A stretch of 64,000 nt of DNA from Panorpa germanica (GCA_963678705.1 OY783206.1:11481807-11545806); one strand, 5' to 3'. Counted from the stretch's first letter, positions 34,085 through 45,362 are shown. Notes: generated by a model from the letters alone, not told the origin. A program made the numbers and translations.

Positions 34085-35164
34085 AGATGCACCATAAATA
34101 TACAAAACAAATGGGGAATCAATATAAAGATGCTCTACCTACGCGTAATAAATTTAAAATTCCTTTTATTCTTTCACAGTTAAAATAACATTGTTGTAAA
34201 CAAGTCCTGACATGTACTGAGTCCGCTGTTTATTTTATTTCGTTAATTACTAAAGTAATTATAAAGCTCATAAAATTATTTGAAAATATTATTTCTCATG
34301 TTATACCCAACCCCCTGGGCCCCCTACATCCTATATTCTACATCCTATTTCCTATTGCTATCCCTTTCCCACATCCTATACATATTATAATATTTAATTA
34401 CAGTCATGTATATATTAAAACCTCTCCATTTTAACGGCTCTAATGCTAATGTTACATTGTCTTAATGATATGTGCGAGTTAGAAGTATGATTCATTCATA
34501 TACACCTCTATTTAAATTCTGATGACTTTCACACTTAATTAAAATAACTTAATATAAGGGAAAGCAGAAGGGTTCTATTCTGTTTCAATGTTAAAATAAG
34601 GTTAGGGGGAGCTAGGGGCTGGTTTAATGTTTTAACGTTGGTATTATGTAAAAATGATTTCGTGTCAAACTTAAATAAAGGATAACAAAGAAAATAAACA
34701 CCTCGTGAATTTAAAACTAGTTCAACAAAAACTTCATCACTTAGAAATTGTTAGTTGTAATTTTGATAACTTTATTTTGTATTTAAGTAATGTTGTTGTA
34801 AGAATGGAAAAACATACGTTGTATAGAAAATAACTGTTTTTAAATTTTAATAATGATAAATAACTACAAAGCATAGGCGTCCGGCTAAAATTTAAAATGG
34901 GAGCAACACTACAAAATTTCATATTAGGAATTCTTACTTTGCCACAGGTTCCATTATATCCATTTTTCATATCGAAACTTTTAAGCTATATTGTTCGTCA
35001 CTAAAAAGCTCGTTGGTTATGTCGCCTAGTATGTTTTTACGGTTCCATTTTGTCAAAGCATATAAATATTGAAAATGTTCTTATATAGTTGTTTGTATGT
35101 ATATTTATTTATTGTATCTTTCTCACGACATTAACAAACTATTTAAATATATTTTAACTTTCAT
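34085..35164. other. No gene recognised
   Basis: No domain or terminal repeats seen. A pyrimidine-rich patch at about 34308-34375 (CCCCCTGGGCCCCCTACATC and following) is simple sequence. Confidence 0.35.
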
Positions 35165-35580
35165 TTCATTACCCAAATTTTAGGTTTTAATTTATTTTCT
35201 TTTCAATGTTGTTCTTCAATATTTTACTTATTGCTTCCGTCAACCATCTTCCTCCTTAACTCTTCCCTAGCATCAGTTCTTCCAAACCCTTGCTTTCAAT
35301 CCGTTATCAACACGTGTTTCCCACTCCTCCTCCTCACATATCTTACAAGTTCTCTCTTCCTCACCTCTCTAATATTTGCTACTTCTTTGTTCATCCTACT
35401 CTCTTTCACAACTTCCTAAATCTTTCGTTATACCTCAATTCCTCCATTTTCTTCACCCTCTCTTGTTGTTGCATTTTTATATTCCTTTATCTTATTATCC
35501 TGTGCACCTCTCACCATCCCTTCATTATACTCTCTATTTCCTCCACCGCTATTCCTCTCCTTTCATTTTCACGACGGGTG
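35165..35580 (-). pseudogene. Probable LINE fragment (purine-rich on minus strand)
   Basis: The minus strand is strongly purine-rich, like the 3' coding parts of the LINEs at 27-28 and 38 kb. One frame gives RTCKICEEEEWETRV, resembling the CxxC part of the ORF2 tail (CxxCgxEeET). There are many stops and frame changes. The overlapping long plus-strand frames are serine/leucine/phenylalanine-rich shadows of this composition. Confidence 0.35.
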
Positions 35581-36226
35581 CGGCTTACGTCATTGAGTAT
35601 GTTGACGCACAACAGACAGCCGACCAACACATTTATTATGTAATAAAAACATAATACAAGAGTTCCTTCAAAATACTTTTATTATTCCATGTAATTATAT
35701 ATTTGAAATTTTAGTATACTTAAAAAAGTTATTACATTTTTAAAGTCTATTAAAAAACGTTTTCATAATTTTAAAATATAAAAAAAAAATAACTATTATA
35801 ACATATTTGAAATAGGGTTGGTTCTTTTATATGGTTTTAGTAATAAAAATTATAATAGCAGTGATGAAATGGTTTTTAAAATAAACACAAAATTATTGAC
35901 AGTAAATATTGTCTTATGTCTTAGGTTTAAATAAATAAATACCATATGGGAGGTTTTGTGTTGAAAGCGATGTCGCACATGCGGTAATTTGCACAGAGAT
36001 AGATAATATATGAAGGACAGATATAGGAAGCATGTCTGTTAAAGAGAATCTCGTGATATCACATTCTAGTACTACCTTCTACCCATCGCTACCTTCTCAC
36101 AACGCGTGTTTTAGAATAGTGAAATGAAATAGATTATATATTATAAGAATGTAAATAAAAATGTAATATATTGGTTTAAGTGCTAATAACTATCAATAGT
36201 TGATGCACTAAAATAAATATAAAAAA
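35581..36226. other. No gene recognised
   Basis: AT-rich, with A-runs. Nothing assignable. Confidence 0.35.
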
Positions 36227-36449
36227 AAGGTTCGGATACGTTTAGCGTTGTGCTATATATTCGTTTAGTTAAAATTCACTGTTATTCGCTTCCAGTATGA
36301 GAACTACGTAATGTCCGTACTTGGATGGCTTTGACGCTTGCAGTGTGCGAGATTCATTACATTTACAGAGTTCGGATAGGTAAAGCTTAGTAGCACGTAT
36401 ATGTCCGGTCAAAATTCACTCAAATACGCTTGCAGTGTGCGACAAGCCT
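36227..36449 (+). mobile_element. Family J MITE with internal tandem duplication
   Basis: Two diverged units of about 78 bp run from GTTCGGATACGTTTAGCG (36231) and GTTCGGATAGGTAAAGC (36371). Each passes through TTAAAATTCACT/TCAAAATTCACTC to CGCTTNCAGTRTGMGA. The last unit ends in GTGTGCGACAAGCC, the terminal repeat shared with 60404-60848. Non-coding. Confidence 0.6.
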
Positions 36450-36876
36450 TAAGCTTCATTATGTTTTCTTAAAGTATGATTTCAGCAATGACTTGCTCAT
36501 TTGATAACACGTTTCACAAGCGACAATTTGAATAAGTACATATACTCGTATTTACAGGAATAATCCAATCAGAGTAATATGGTCTTCGGATTACAAAAGT
36601 TTTATGACCCCTGGTTTACACAATGTATTAAGAGAAAGTACTTTTTCTTTTAGTCCATTATTCCCACATTCAATTGGATGTACTTTCCTCGGACTAATCT
36701 GTGGCACGTCGTACGTAGAGCATAAAACTTAGGGTCTGATTAATTAACTCCGTAGAACCCCTATTGTATTTTCAATTTCACTTAAACTAGTATTAACTAC
36801 TACAAAGTTCTAGTCTTTATATAGAAAAGGTATTCTTGTATATCTTTACTTTGGGTTTCAAAGTTTCCAACCGCCC

Positions 36877-36908
36877 AACCCGACTCGGCCCGGCCCGGCC
36901 CGGCCCGC
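36877..36908 (+). repeat. (CGGCC)n short tandem array
   Basis: CCCGACTCGGCCCGGCCCGG continues CCCGGCCCG, several five-base units in an otherwise AT-rich region. Simple sequence. Confidence 0.8.
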
Positions 36909-37384
36909 AGGTCATGCGGATACGACGGCTTACATTGTTGTACAACTCTATCATTTTTAATCAGATCTAGTTTCGGCTACTTCCAAAGATAAAGTAACCC
37001 CGGGTAACGAGCTCGGTGTAGACTTTGGAATAATACTTGTGTAGTTCAATTTAACATTGCTGTGAAAACTTCTAATACAATACCAGGGGCGCCGGGACGA
37101 AGGTTCACTTGCATCTCCTGACATTTTTTATTTTTTAACTATTACAATCTAGTCTATTAGACTAATAAGCAATTTAACGTTAACATAATATAAACAATAA
37201 AGGTTTTGCTCATCAGCATTGTATGATATGAAATATTTAACATAAATATGTATTACGTTTTGCACGAATTCATTTAATTCACTAACTCAAAAGGTTTAAC
37301 TCTTTTCAATCTTCTATTTGTTTCTCCATCGTTGTCCAGTAGGTGTGCTCGTCATTAACATGTTGTTCGTTTTTTTTTTGATGA

Positions 37385-37830
37385 CTATTGAAAAAATTCC
37401 TTATCATAGTGTCCATCTTTACACCATAGTGTTTCCATCTTTAAGTTCCGATGGAGATCACTGTTTCTAATATACCGGGGTGCTTCCACGATGTTTCTTA
37501 ACACGTTGTTCTGGAACCTTTGGATTAAATCCTTGTTACTCTGATTAGTATAGTGCCATAGCTGGATACCATAAATACACACTGGTTTAAGGATCTGTTT
37601 GTATATTAGTAACTTATTTTGTAGAGTGCCATCTTTTCCAATCAGCCAGTTATTTTCTCTTGTTTACATGTTCTTTCGAGCGCAGTTTACCATCTAGTGT
37701 GAAGCCCAGGTACTTCGCTATGTTGGAGTAGGGAACTACATTATTGTTGATATACTATTTTATTTGTAAAGTTTATATCAACCGATTTTAATTCATTTAA
37801 TTTAATTTTCCATCGTTTTGTCCTGACATG
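37385..37830 (-). pseudogene. Jockey-clade LINE fragment (reverse transcriptase C-terminal part)
   Basis: On the minus strand the fragment reads WKIKLNELKSVDINFTNK, then SNIAKYLGFTLDGKLRSKEH, and after a frame change VCIYGIQLWHYTNQSN, LIQRFQNNVLRNIVEAPRY and SDLHRNLKMETLW. These are the successive blocks after the catalytic core in Jockey reverse transcriptases. At least two frame disruptions are present. Truncated at both ends, without a 3' tail. The relative at 9760-10487 is a different segment of the same clade. Confidence 0.8.
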
Positions 37831-37986
37831 AAAGGAATTACACAGAAAAAAGTTAGAAATAAAATACTCATTATTAAAATCACTGTTGAATAAAAAATAA
37901 AAGGTGTCTAGGTCGTTGTCTAATTTTTTTCAACACCTTGTCAATGAATTCAGTGTCCTCTTCTACCTCTTTCCTATGAACACTGA

Positions 37987-38238
37987 TCATGCACCTCGCT
38001 GAAAGTAATCCTGGTGGCGCCCAATTATCACACTCTCAACAACCACGGAGTTACAGACAAGAAAGCTTACTGGATCCTATACACGTTTCCTACCAGAACA
38101 TTAACGGACGCCAAAGCCCTTAATACGCAATTAGTAATTGCTGAACATCCAGAATTTCTTATAAATGATCAATCTTGTTATATTTTTGATATTTCTCGAT
38201 TCCTTAGATATCCTTCCCACCTATTCTTTTTATTTTAA
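37987..38238 (+). other. Unrecognised open segment, about 83 codons
   Basis: The frame is open from after a stop at 37984-37986 to TAA at 38236, with no ATG near its beginning. It includes VAPNYHTLNNHGVTDKKAYW, LYTFPTRTLTDAKALNTQ and VIAEHPEFLIND. The first two thirds have higher G+C and a coding-like look; the end becomes AT-rich. It lies between a Jockey fragment and another LINE. It may be a piece of a LINE ORF or a host exon. I do not recognise the family. Confidence 0.3.
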
Positions 38239-38318
38239 GTTTTACGGTGTTAATAAGTAAAAGTCATTACTATATAATATATAGTAATATACATAGTATA
38301 TATAGTTACATATTTAGT

Positions 38319-38845
38319 ATTATTATTATTATTATTAATTGTTCGCCTTTCGGCTTTACAATCTACATTCTTAATACATTTCATATACTTCAACTTACAA
38401 TTAAATTTAAAACTATTCTAGACCTTTTTTATTTCCAAAAGTACTTTCTGCTTCTTCTTCTCTTGACCCTCTTCCTTCATTTTCCCTAGTCTTCCTTCTG
38501 AACTGGTCTATTCCCTAGTCTATTTTTCTGGACTGAAGTTTAACTGTTTCCTCGCTACTTCTTTCTCTCTCCTGCTTCCCTTCACTGCCTCTTTTAGTAC
38601 TTCTTCTCTCTTCCTGTTCCTTGTGCAACCCAGCCATCAGCTTATTTATTGTCCTGTTTTTCCTTTCCTTTTTACTATTTCCGCCATCCACCTCTTTCCT
38701 TCACTGCCTCCCTTTAATAGCTGGCCAATATTCCTTTCGCTCGCTACTTTTTCCTTACTCTCAAACTTAATGTGCTCCAGTGTTTCGTACTCCGCTCCGC
38801 ACACTCTACTTTCTTTCCTCACTACTTTCCCAGTATCTATCAGTA
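38319..38845 (-). pseudogene. LINE 3' end (same family as 27529-28069)
   Basis: On the minus strand, codons read SRVCGAEYETLEHIKFE, SKEKVASERNIGQLLKGG and GKRWMAEIVKRKGKTG. This is nearly the same tail as in the 27.5 kb copy, but the first and last zinc-binding cysteines are changed (SR.CG and ESKEK). The 3'-untranslated region ends TGTAAAGCCGAAAGGCGAAC, followed by an ATA/AAT repeat at 38319-38338 instead of a pure A tail. 5'-truncated next to a hAT fragment. Confidence 0.75.
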
Positions 38846-38992
38846 GTATATATGTATTTGAATCTCCCGTCTCACGCTTTAGAAATCTGTCTTTTATAAA
38901 TTAATATAATTATTAAACTTATATAATTTTTTTATCAAGAATATTTACTTTAAATTTATATAAATTACACAAAGAACAAGTGCTAAAGCCGC
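38846..38992 (+). mobile_element. hAT-type element, right part
   Basis: ATATATGTATTTGAATCTCC, CACGCTTTAGAAATC and ACACAAAGAACAAGTGC match the complete element at 57809-58128. The right end AGCCGCCACTG (reverse CAGTGGCGGCT) is a hAT-like terminus. The left part is missing where the LINE at 38319-38845 begins. Confidence 0.65.
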
Positions 38993-39167
38993 CACTGATT
39001 ATATGTTTTAATCACTAAACAGATCGTTTATTGCAGTGTTTTAGTTTTAGATTTTGTATGCGTTTGCGTATGTATTATTTATCAACTTTATTTAATATAA
39101 TTACTTGTATTTGTTTTATGTGTCACAATTTGAATATTCATGCTTCTTATGACCGATTATAGATTAG
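38993..39167. other. No gene recognised
   Basis: AT-rich spacer between transposon remnants. Confidence 0.3.
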
Positions 39168-39411
39168 GAGTCTTACATAAATTACGTCACATATATTTCT
39201 TGATTCTCAACCTCATTCTCATGTTGTGTTATCCCTCTCCCACTCCCCCAAGTTTTGACGTTACACGTTTGAGAAAAATCTTTCTATTTACTCTTACTTT
39301 GTTTTTTTAAGTCGAATTTTAGAATAGATGTAACATCACAAAGCTTATTACTCGTCTATCCTTTGAAATACTGTGACGATCCCTCATCCCCTTTGCGTGT
39401 GATGTTTGAGT
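39168..39411 (-). mobile_element. Family H MITE, reverse orientation (about 244 bp)
   Basis: The left edge GAGTCTTACATAAATTACGT leads into CACATATATTTCTTGATTC. The right edge, reversed, reads CATCACACGCAAAGGGGATG, as at the left end of the 29.5 kb copy. Inner ACATCACAAAGC and GTAACATC motifs agree. Non-coding. Confidence 0.55.
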
Positions 39412-40139
39412 GTTTCTAAAACAGAACTTATCCAGAAAACGACTATGCATATGGTCATATGCTACATTTTATTTTTGTAACTAAAAAATAAAACTAAACA
39501 AGAGTAGGTGGGAATGATACCTTAGACTTGTTACTCACCAAATAATCAAATGTTTTAAGACGGGGCGACAAGCTTAGCAATATTTCTCTCACCGTCATCT
39601 ACTTGTATTTTATAGTCTTGATTTATTATTAATAAAGGAAGAAGGGGTTGGGTATTGGGGTTGAATGTATAAGTATAGCTTCACCAAGATATTCAACCCC
39701 TTTTAAATGTAATTTTCATGTCAATTAGGTACTCTTAAATAACGTTATCGTGTTGAACTTTATGGCAGGAGGTGGCGTTAAAGCTATAGCTGGAACTGGA
39801 GCTGGAGCTTGAACAAACGATAGCTGGAACTGGAAAATGTTCTTAAAGTTTATTTCAAGATACACTCGCTTACATTAATGATGTTTATAAGCTTTATTAA
39901 TATTAAAAGCGCGTCTTTATTTTACAATTATAAATAATTAAAATACCAGACGTTTAATTTTCTACGCACTTCGTTATTTGTGGAGATGGAGGGATGAGAT
40001 GATGATAATTTATAAGATGAGCATCAATTTGAAATTAGGAAATAAATTTTAGTGTTGGAAGAAAATTGTTTTAAAATTGCATTGCTGAGTAGACAATGTG
40101 TTCTATCAGTTACGTCATTGTGATTGTATTTGTTCATTT

Positions 40140-40470
40140 AATGTTTTTTGTGATTGGGCATTACATTCTTCTGGCACTGACATTGCAATAAATAAATTTA
40201 AGTAAATCCTAAGAAAATGAAATTGTTGTGTTTCTATTTCTTCTTGTCCTCTACCCTTCCTTGTATCGCTCCCATTCTTTTTTCTCCCTCTTCCTTCTTT
40301 GTACTATTTGCATGTCCCGAAAAACCTATATTTATTAATAGTAAGACAACAGTTTTCATTTTTCTCCTTTTGTCCCCTCTCTCTGTATTCTACTAATCTT
40401 TTTCTCGGTTCTCTTGCTACTCCTTCTCTTTCCTTCTTTTCTTTTTCTTTTCTTTGTCTTTTAAATAGTC
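40140..40470 (-). pseudogene. Diverged LINE 3' end
   Basis: In reverse a purine-rich stretch (AAGAAAAGAAGGAAAGAGAA, GGAAGAGGGAGAAAAAAG) leads to CAGAAGAATGTAATGCCCAA and AAAAACATTAAATG. This is the 3'-end pattern of the 27070-28195 family (AGAATGTAGTGCCxAAT). No coding frame remains. Confidence 0.5.
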
Positions 40471-40490
40471 TGTTAAACCACAGTTATGAC

Positions 40491-41044
40491 CAGTGGCGGC
40501 TTCTATCTACGAGAACTGTGCACTTTACTAGTTTTATTTTTCTAGTTTTAATATTGTTTTAATATAATCAATATTTAAGTTAATACTCACACAGTAACGA
40601 TTCACAAACGACTAAAGTACAAAAAGTCAAATACCGTTCCTAATTATGTAAACAAAAATAATCCTACAATAACTGACGCGTCACAAGTGCAGCCGGCTTA
40701 TCTCATTTTAATTCAGCAAACAACGTATCTTATGCGGCGCACGGTCAACACCAGATTCTTCATATAATTCGCACTAAGTATCTTCTGTCTCACGCGGCAT
40801 GAGATGTACCGCATATTCCATAGAAGTTATATTGAGCAGCAACGTGCGCTGTGGAGAGCGCACGGGGGACATTTCTTCGAGCGAAAATAAGTTTTAATTA
40901 ATTCGGCTTAGAGATTACGTTGATTCCGTGCAACTTCCTAAGTATGAAGTCAATTTGTAATTGGGGTATTGTATGATATTTTGTGATTCTTTTTAAAGTT
41001 ATAATTATTTGGACTTGCATGTTGTGCAGGTACAGCCGCTCCTG
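40491..41044 (+). mobile_element. Non-autonomous hAT element (554 bp), exact 8-bp TSD
   Basis: The ends are CAGTGGCGGCTTCTATC and, reversed, CAGGAGCGGCTGTACC. They are flanked by identical GTTATGAC at 40483-40490 and 41045-41052. The interior is non-coding, with a better preserved right half (TATCTTCTGTCTCACGCGG, GAAAATAAGTTTTAATTAAT) shared with 45363-45828. The exact duplication suggests a more recent insertion than most elements here. It lies 20 bp from a LINE 3' end. Confidence 0.9.
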
Positions 41045-41052
41045 GTTATGAC

Positions 41053-42225
41053 ATTATCCTAAGGAATGAGTTTTTTAATTCATGTTTTGCAAAGATCGAT
41101 CACAGTGAATTAACGATACATGTAACCATAGTTTTTTGCTTGGTTAAACTGGATTATTAGGTTTATAATAAACCACAGTTAACTGACTTGTACTAAATCG
41201 ACCCTAATGAACCAAAGAACCTCTTCTTGCAACGTACTGTTAATTTAACATTTCTCTAATCATCACAATCAAGACTTTGGAATGTTTCAAAGTTAGTACT
41301 AGGAGTATATTAAATTATGACAAATTCATTACCAAGAGCTAAGTTTTATTGCCAACAAAATATACAAACTTCTAACTGCTTTCCTTGATTCTGTTAAACC
41401 AAACCATGTGTAGTTTTTTGGTAGTGGTGGTGGTGGCGGTATCGGTACTTCCCCTTTTGTTTCGAGTTGTGTTGTACAATTTTGGATGGTATTTACTTAG
41501 CACTGTTTCAAGTTCTAAACTAAAATTAAATTAATTTAAAGTTTGAAGGTTTCCTTTCTGTTTGAATTTAGCCAATCAACAACTTGGGATTTAACATGAT
41601 ACAGAACCACTTGAATTCGTTTCATTAGTCACGTAGTTTTCCTGGAAAACTTGCTATGCTACTGGAGGGAAGCTTGTACACGTTACTACGATTTACTGGG
41701 AAGGAAAGTACGGACATGTGAAATGGGAAACTTAAAATATTTACGAGGTCGAGTTAGAAAAGATAAAACAAATGCAGAGCTTTATATAAAACCTTACAAA
41801 AATTAAAAGGAAGAGAAAATTTTCTATCAACTATTTTTGATGGTTTATTTGTCATTTGAGTATTTTATGTTTTGCTTCTAAACTTTACTTTATCATAAAT
41901 AATGCTGTAAAACTTTTTATTTTTAATTTATACAAATTTATCTTCCTCAATATACGAGACACCATTCTTCTATCCTTACATTGCTCCATGCGAATTTTCC
42001 ACTGCACAAAACTGATGACGCACACCGCTTTCTTTTCACAGCTTCAACGGTTTGAAATCTTATTCCCTTTTAAAGTAGATTTGTCGTTGGGGGACTGCTG
42101 AAGATATAATAGTGTCAGGTCAAGCGAATAAGGTGGATGGTCTAATACTGGTTTTTCGCATACACTTTTTACATGTAAAAATGCTTATATAAGATTTGCC
42201 GTACGAAATTCTTTGTTAATTCTCA
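41053..42225. other. No gene recognised
   Basis: A short GGTGGTGGTGGCGG run lies at about 41424. The 81-codon frame at 41856-42101 has no recognisable domain. Confidence 0.35.
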
Positions 42226-42408
42226 CAGTTTCGCCTAATTTAGAGGTGTGGAAGCACTGGAGAGACGAAGGAGCGGAAGCCCCTAATTATTTCCCGAATA
42301 AAAGGAACAATTTTTTTCCTTCAAGTGTTTCAAAAATTTATTGCTTTTATCTCTATTGTGGAGGCCCCGGGTTAGTAGCCTGTCTGCCCTCCCTCAAATT
42401 CGGGCCTG
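42226..42408 (+). mobile_element. hAT MITE, second copy of the 10196-10369 family
   Basis: The left end CAGTTTCGCCTAATTTAGAG and the right end CCTCAAATTCGGGCCTG enclose CCTAATTATTTCCCGAATAA and TATTGCTTTTATCTCTATTG, as in the 10.2 kb copy. A short GGTTAGTAGCCTGTC insertion is unique to this copy. No 8-bp duplication is recognisable. It is older or eroded. Confidence 0.7.
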
Positions 42409-43080
42409 CGTACTTACTACAATTTTACCTAATTCCTACCTACTTATCCCATCAACGTTTTGTGATCTATTTACCCTTTTCGAAAAGTAAATCTTTTCTT
42501 TTCCATATTAGCATACTCATAAAACTTTTTAAGAATACCTTTTCAAAGATTATGAAATTTTAAGAAGTTTTCTTTGGTATTAAAGATTTTTAAAATAGTT
42601 ATAAAATAAAACCATTTTAAAGTAAATATTACTAGGTCTTGCTTAAGTAAATTATTAAGTGAATGTTACGTAACATCTTTGTTTTGTGAGTAATAATATT
42701 TTCAAAATATTATGTAAAGAAATAGTTAAATAACAAGTAGGTAATCTAAAAAATTGTGATTTATCTTACGAAATATTTGTACAACAGCAAATTAAATATA
42801 AAATAAACATTTTATTTATTACGATTTCATGTTTTTCTTCTTCTAATAATCTTCAAAATCGCGTGCTTCAATATTTCAAGAGTATTTTGAAAGTATTTAC
42901 TCCTGAGAATTCCTTTGTCCCATAATAACAATGCGATTTAATAACTTTATATTTACATAATTCATTCCGGAATTATTTATTTAGTGTACTTAACAAAGTA
43001 AAACGAATACGTTATGAATTGTATTTTTCTTTTGTTGAATGTAAAACATCAATTATCCTAAGGTTAATAAGTTTACCTCT
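42409..43080. other. No gene; weak repeat shared with about 46530-46700
   Basis: TTAAGAATACCTTTTCAA and TTACTAGGTCTTGCTTAA recur near 46539 and 46655 in the same order, which suggests a very decayed dispersed repeat. Nothing else found. Confidence 0.3.
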
Positions 43081-43402
43081 TAAAAATGATCCATTTTCGT
43101 TTAGCAATATCCTAAACTGACACTCCAGTTCTAGTTCCAGCTCCAGCCTGCGATTTTCTCAGATTAAATCTTAATTCCATTTCCCTACGAATGTGTTCAG
43201 TGCTCTTAGAACCTAATTCTCCATTTTACTCGAACATAATCTGTAGCACATTTATTGTGAGAATGAACAAAATAACGAAACGATGATGAACGAGATCGTG
43301 GTAGATGCTAGATGGCGCTGCTTTCAGATGGAAGGGAAAGATGGAAGTTGGAAGGCCCACAAAAATAACAGGGATATTTGTTATACGACCATTGAAATTA
43401 TA
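43081..43402 (-). repeat. Block B, right copy
   Basis: Reverse complement of 32671-32997 with about 3-4% difference by eye, from TTAAAAATGATCCATTTTCG to CATTGAAATTATA. The sharp ends of similarity coincide at both copies, so these are likely real element ends or breakpoints. Confidence 0.75.
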
Positions 43403-43454
43403 CAGATCATTTTAAGAAATCTGTTTATATGTTAAAAAGTAACATTTGTTATTT

Positions 43455-43803
43455 AATATAAACATTATTAACTTTTTTGCCATTGGGCACTACATTCTTC
43501 TGCCTTAACTCTCATTAAATTACATAACATTGTGCGTAATTCATTTTTGATCCTTATTATATCTAAACATTGTCACTCTTTCCAAAAGAAAAAAAAAATT
43601 AACCTTATAAAAATAAAAACAAAACTGCTACTGTTACTGCTACTGCTTCGCCTCTTCTGCTACTCTTTCTACTCTGCCATTCCTTTTCTTTCCTCACTCC
43701 TTTTCTCTTTATCCGCCATCCACCTCTTCCTTCATTGTCTCCCTTTAATAACTGCCTATTATTCTTTTCGCTTTATACCTTTTTCTCACATGAAAATTTA
43801 AAG
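43455..43803 (-). pseudogene. LINE 3' end (27070-28195 family)
   Basis: On the minus strand the fragment FSCEKKV...SEKNNRQLLKGDNEG parallels FECKEKVASERNIGQLLKGGSEG of the better copies. An untranslated part (GAATGGCAGAGTAGAAAG, AGCAGTAGCAGTAACAGTAG) follows, ending AGAATGTAGTGCCCAATGGC and AAAAAAGTTAATAATG. Strongly 5'-truncated, with a frame change early in the coding remnant. It lies between blocks B and A of the right arm and is absent from the left arm. Confidence 0.7.
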
Positions 43804-44160
43804 TGCTATAAACAAAGTAACATTTGTTATGTGATCTTATATTACATAAACCTAAAAAAATTATGTAAAAGGTACATCTTTTTTTATTAGGTAAACGTTA
43901 CATATACGTAACTGTGTTTAGCCAGTGGCTATATCCTTCTATTATTGCCAGCAAAACATACTGTTCCTGAAAAGAAAAAAAAAGAGAAGGACTGTTTATT
44001 CATTTGATCAATACAGATATACTATTGATGGAGAACTTGAAAATAATAAAGTAACTACAATTTTTATCCATACTTTTGTTGTTCATTTTCTCAGTGAGAT
44101 TGGAATTAACATATAAATTCCTGTTAAACTTTTGTGACACACATATAAATTTACACGTAC

Positions 44161-44677
44161 GCACACACAGATAAATAAAATATTTTTTACACCGGCCCAT
44201 ACCGCACCATGACAGGGCAGGGGCAGGGGCAGACTCATGCTTCGTTCTCGCGATAGATAGATGTTGTGTTTCAGTGATGGAAACAATGGGAACTATCACA
44301 TGTGTTACAACGGGAGGAAGGGAGAGTGATAGGGATGTGTTTTACCGAAACAAACCACCCCGGGGTATAGGGGAAGGGTTTACGACCCTACACTCCTCTC
44401 TATATAACCATACGGGATGGAAAAACAACACAAATGGCAAATCTGTACGTACGAGCACATCATTGGAAAACCGAGGCACGACAAGAACATCGGTGTCTCC
44501 ACTCCATGACATTAATGAAAAATACGACAATACCTGGAAGATAAACAAATGTCCAGACAGTCGTTGTTCACTGGACTGACTACCCTGGAGCGAGTGGTTT
44601 GTATGGTGTATTAATTAGTAATAGTATTTAGCTTAGTTAGTCCATCAATTAGTTGATTTTAATGGTAAACGTCAAAT
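44161..44677 (+). repeat. Block A, right copy
   Basis: Matches the reverse complement of 31034-31546. It includes the TATA-like TCTATATAACC at 44399-44409 and the GC-rich ACCACCCCGGGGTATAGGGG segment just upstream. The open frame of 101 codons (44274-44579) differs from the left copy by several replacements clustered at one spot (EGFTTLHSS against EGVIALHFS). That looks like neutral drift, not protein constraint. Confidence 0.7.
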
Positions 44678-45362
44678 ACTGAGATCTCTCAAGATGTTTG
44701 GTACAAGGTTAGGCTGGTAAAGCGATCGAACTGCTCTTGTGATCTTCAGAGCGTATTAATTGATCGGTGGAGCATGAATTTAACAATATGTTAAGTCCGT
44801 TTTAATACGTCATTTATTATAATTGCCTACGCACGTCCCAATCCATCATTTTCGATCAAATTTTTATCTTTTATTAAAGTCTCCCGCTTGCAAGATGTTG
44901 TTCACCAAATCTGATTATAAGTAAAGCAGGTAAAATATTTAAAGAAAAAAAAGCACTTAACTTGGTTTATATTCTATAGGGCATAAAATCTTTATTTATT
45001 TATTTTTTGTTATTCTTTTGACTTTTTTTTTTGTATTAACAACACAATTTCGATTAGTGGGGTTTGTTTTGTATCTCCGCGAAATTTAATTATAATTTAA
45101 ATTAATTGTCAATTAAACACTATCCATAGTTCATCCATACTGGAAAACTATTTTATTTATATACAATTTATACAAGTAATGAAAATGAAATGTTGTAACA
45201 GTGACGTCCGTCCTGGGTGGTGTTGGGGCGCACAACTAAGTAGATATATGCGTCGTGGACAACTGCGAAGTAGAAATACAATTGAAAATAGAGTACGAGT
45301 ACTTGTCATTTGTAATGCGTAGCTCAAACGAAAGAAAAAGTACATTAAGAAATATTCGTACA
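44678..45362. other. No gene recognised
   Basis: Mostly AT-rich. CAGTGACGTCCGTCCTGG at about 45201 resembles a hAT-like terminus without a partner. Confidence 0.35.

Noticed and set aside
35231-35654. Three overlapping plus-strand frames of 62-117 codons
   Set aside because: Serine/leucine/phenylalanine-rich, pyrimidine-driven shadows opposite a probable LINE remnant.
36877-36908. CpG-island-like promoter
   Set aside because: It is a short CGGCC tandem array, not an extended GC-rich region.
38623-38904. 93-codon plus-strand frame
   Set aside because: Antisense of the LINE tail at 38319-38845.
31034-44677. Large transposon of the Polinton kind bounded by the inverted A/B blocks
   Set aside because: No polymerase, integrase, capsid or packaging-type sequence is visible between the blocks; the interior is ordinary AT-rich DNA with LINE, hAT and MITE fragments. 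The arms are also not homologous throughout.
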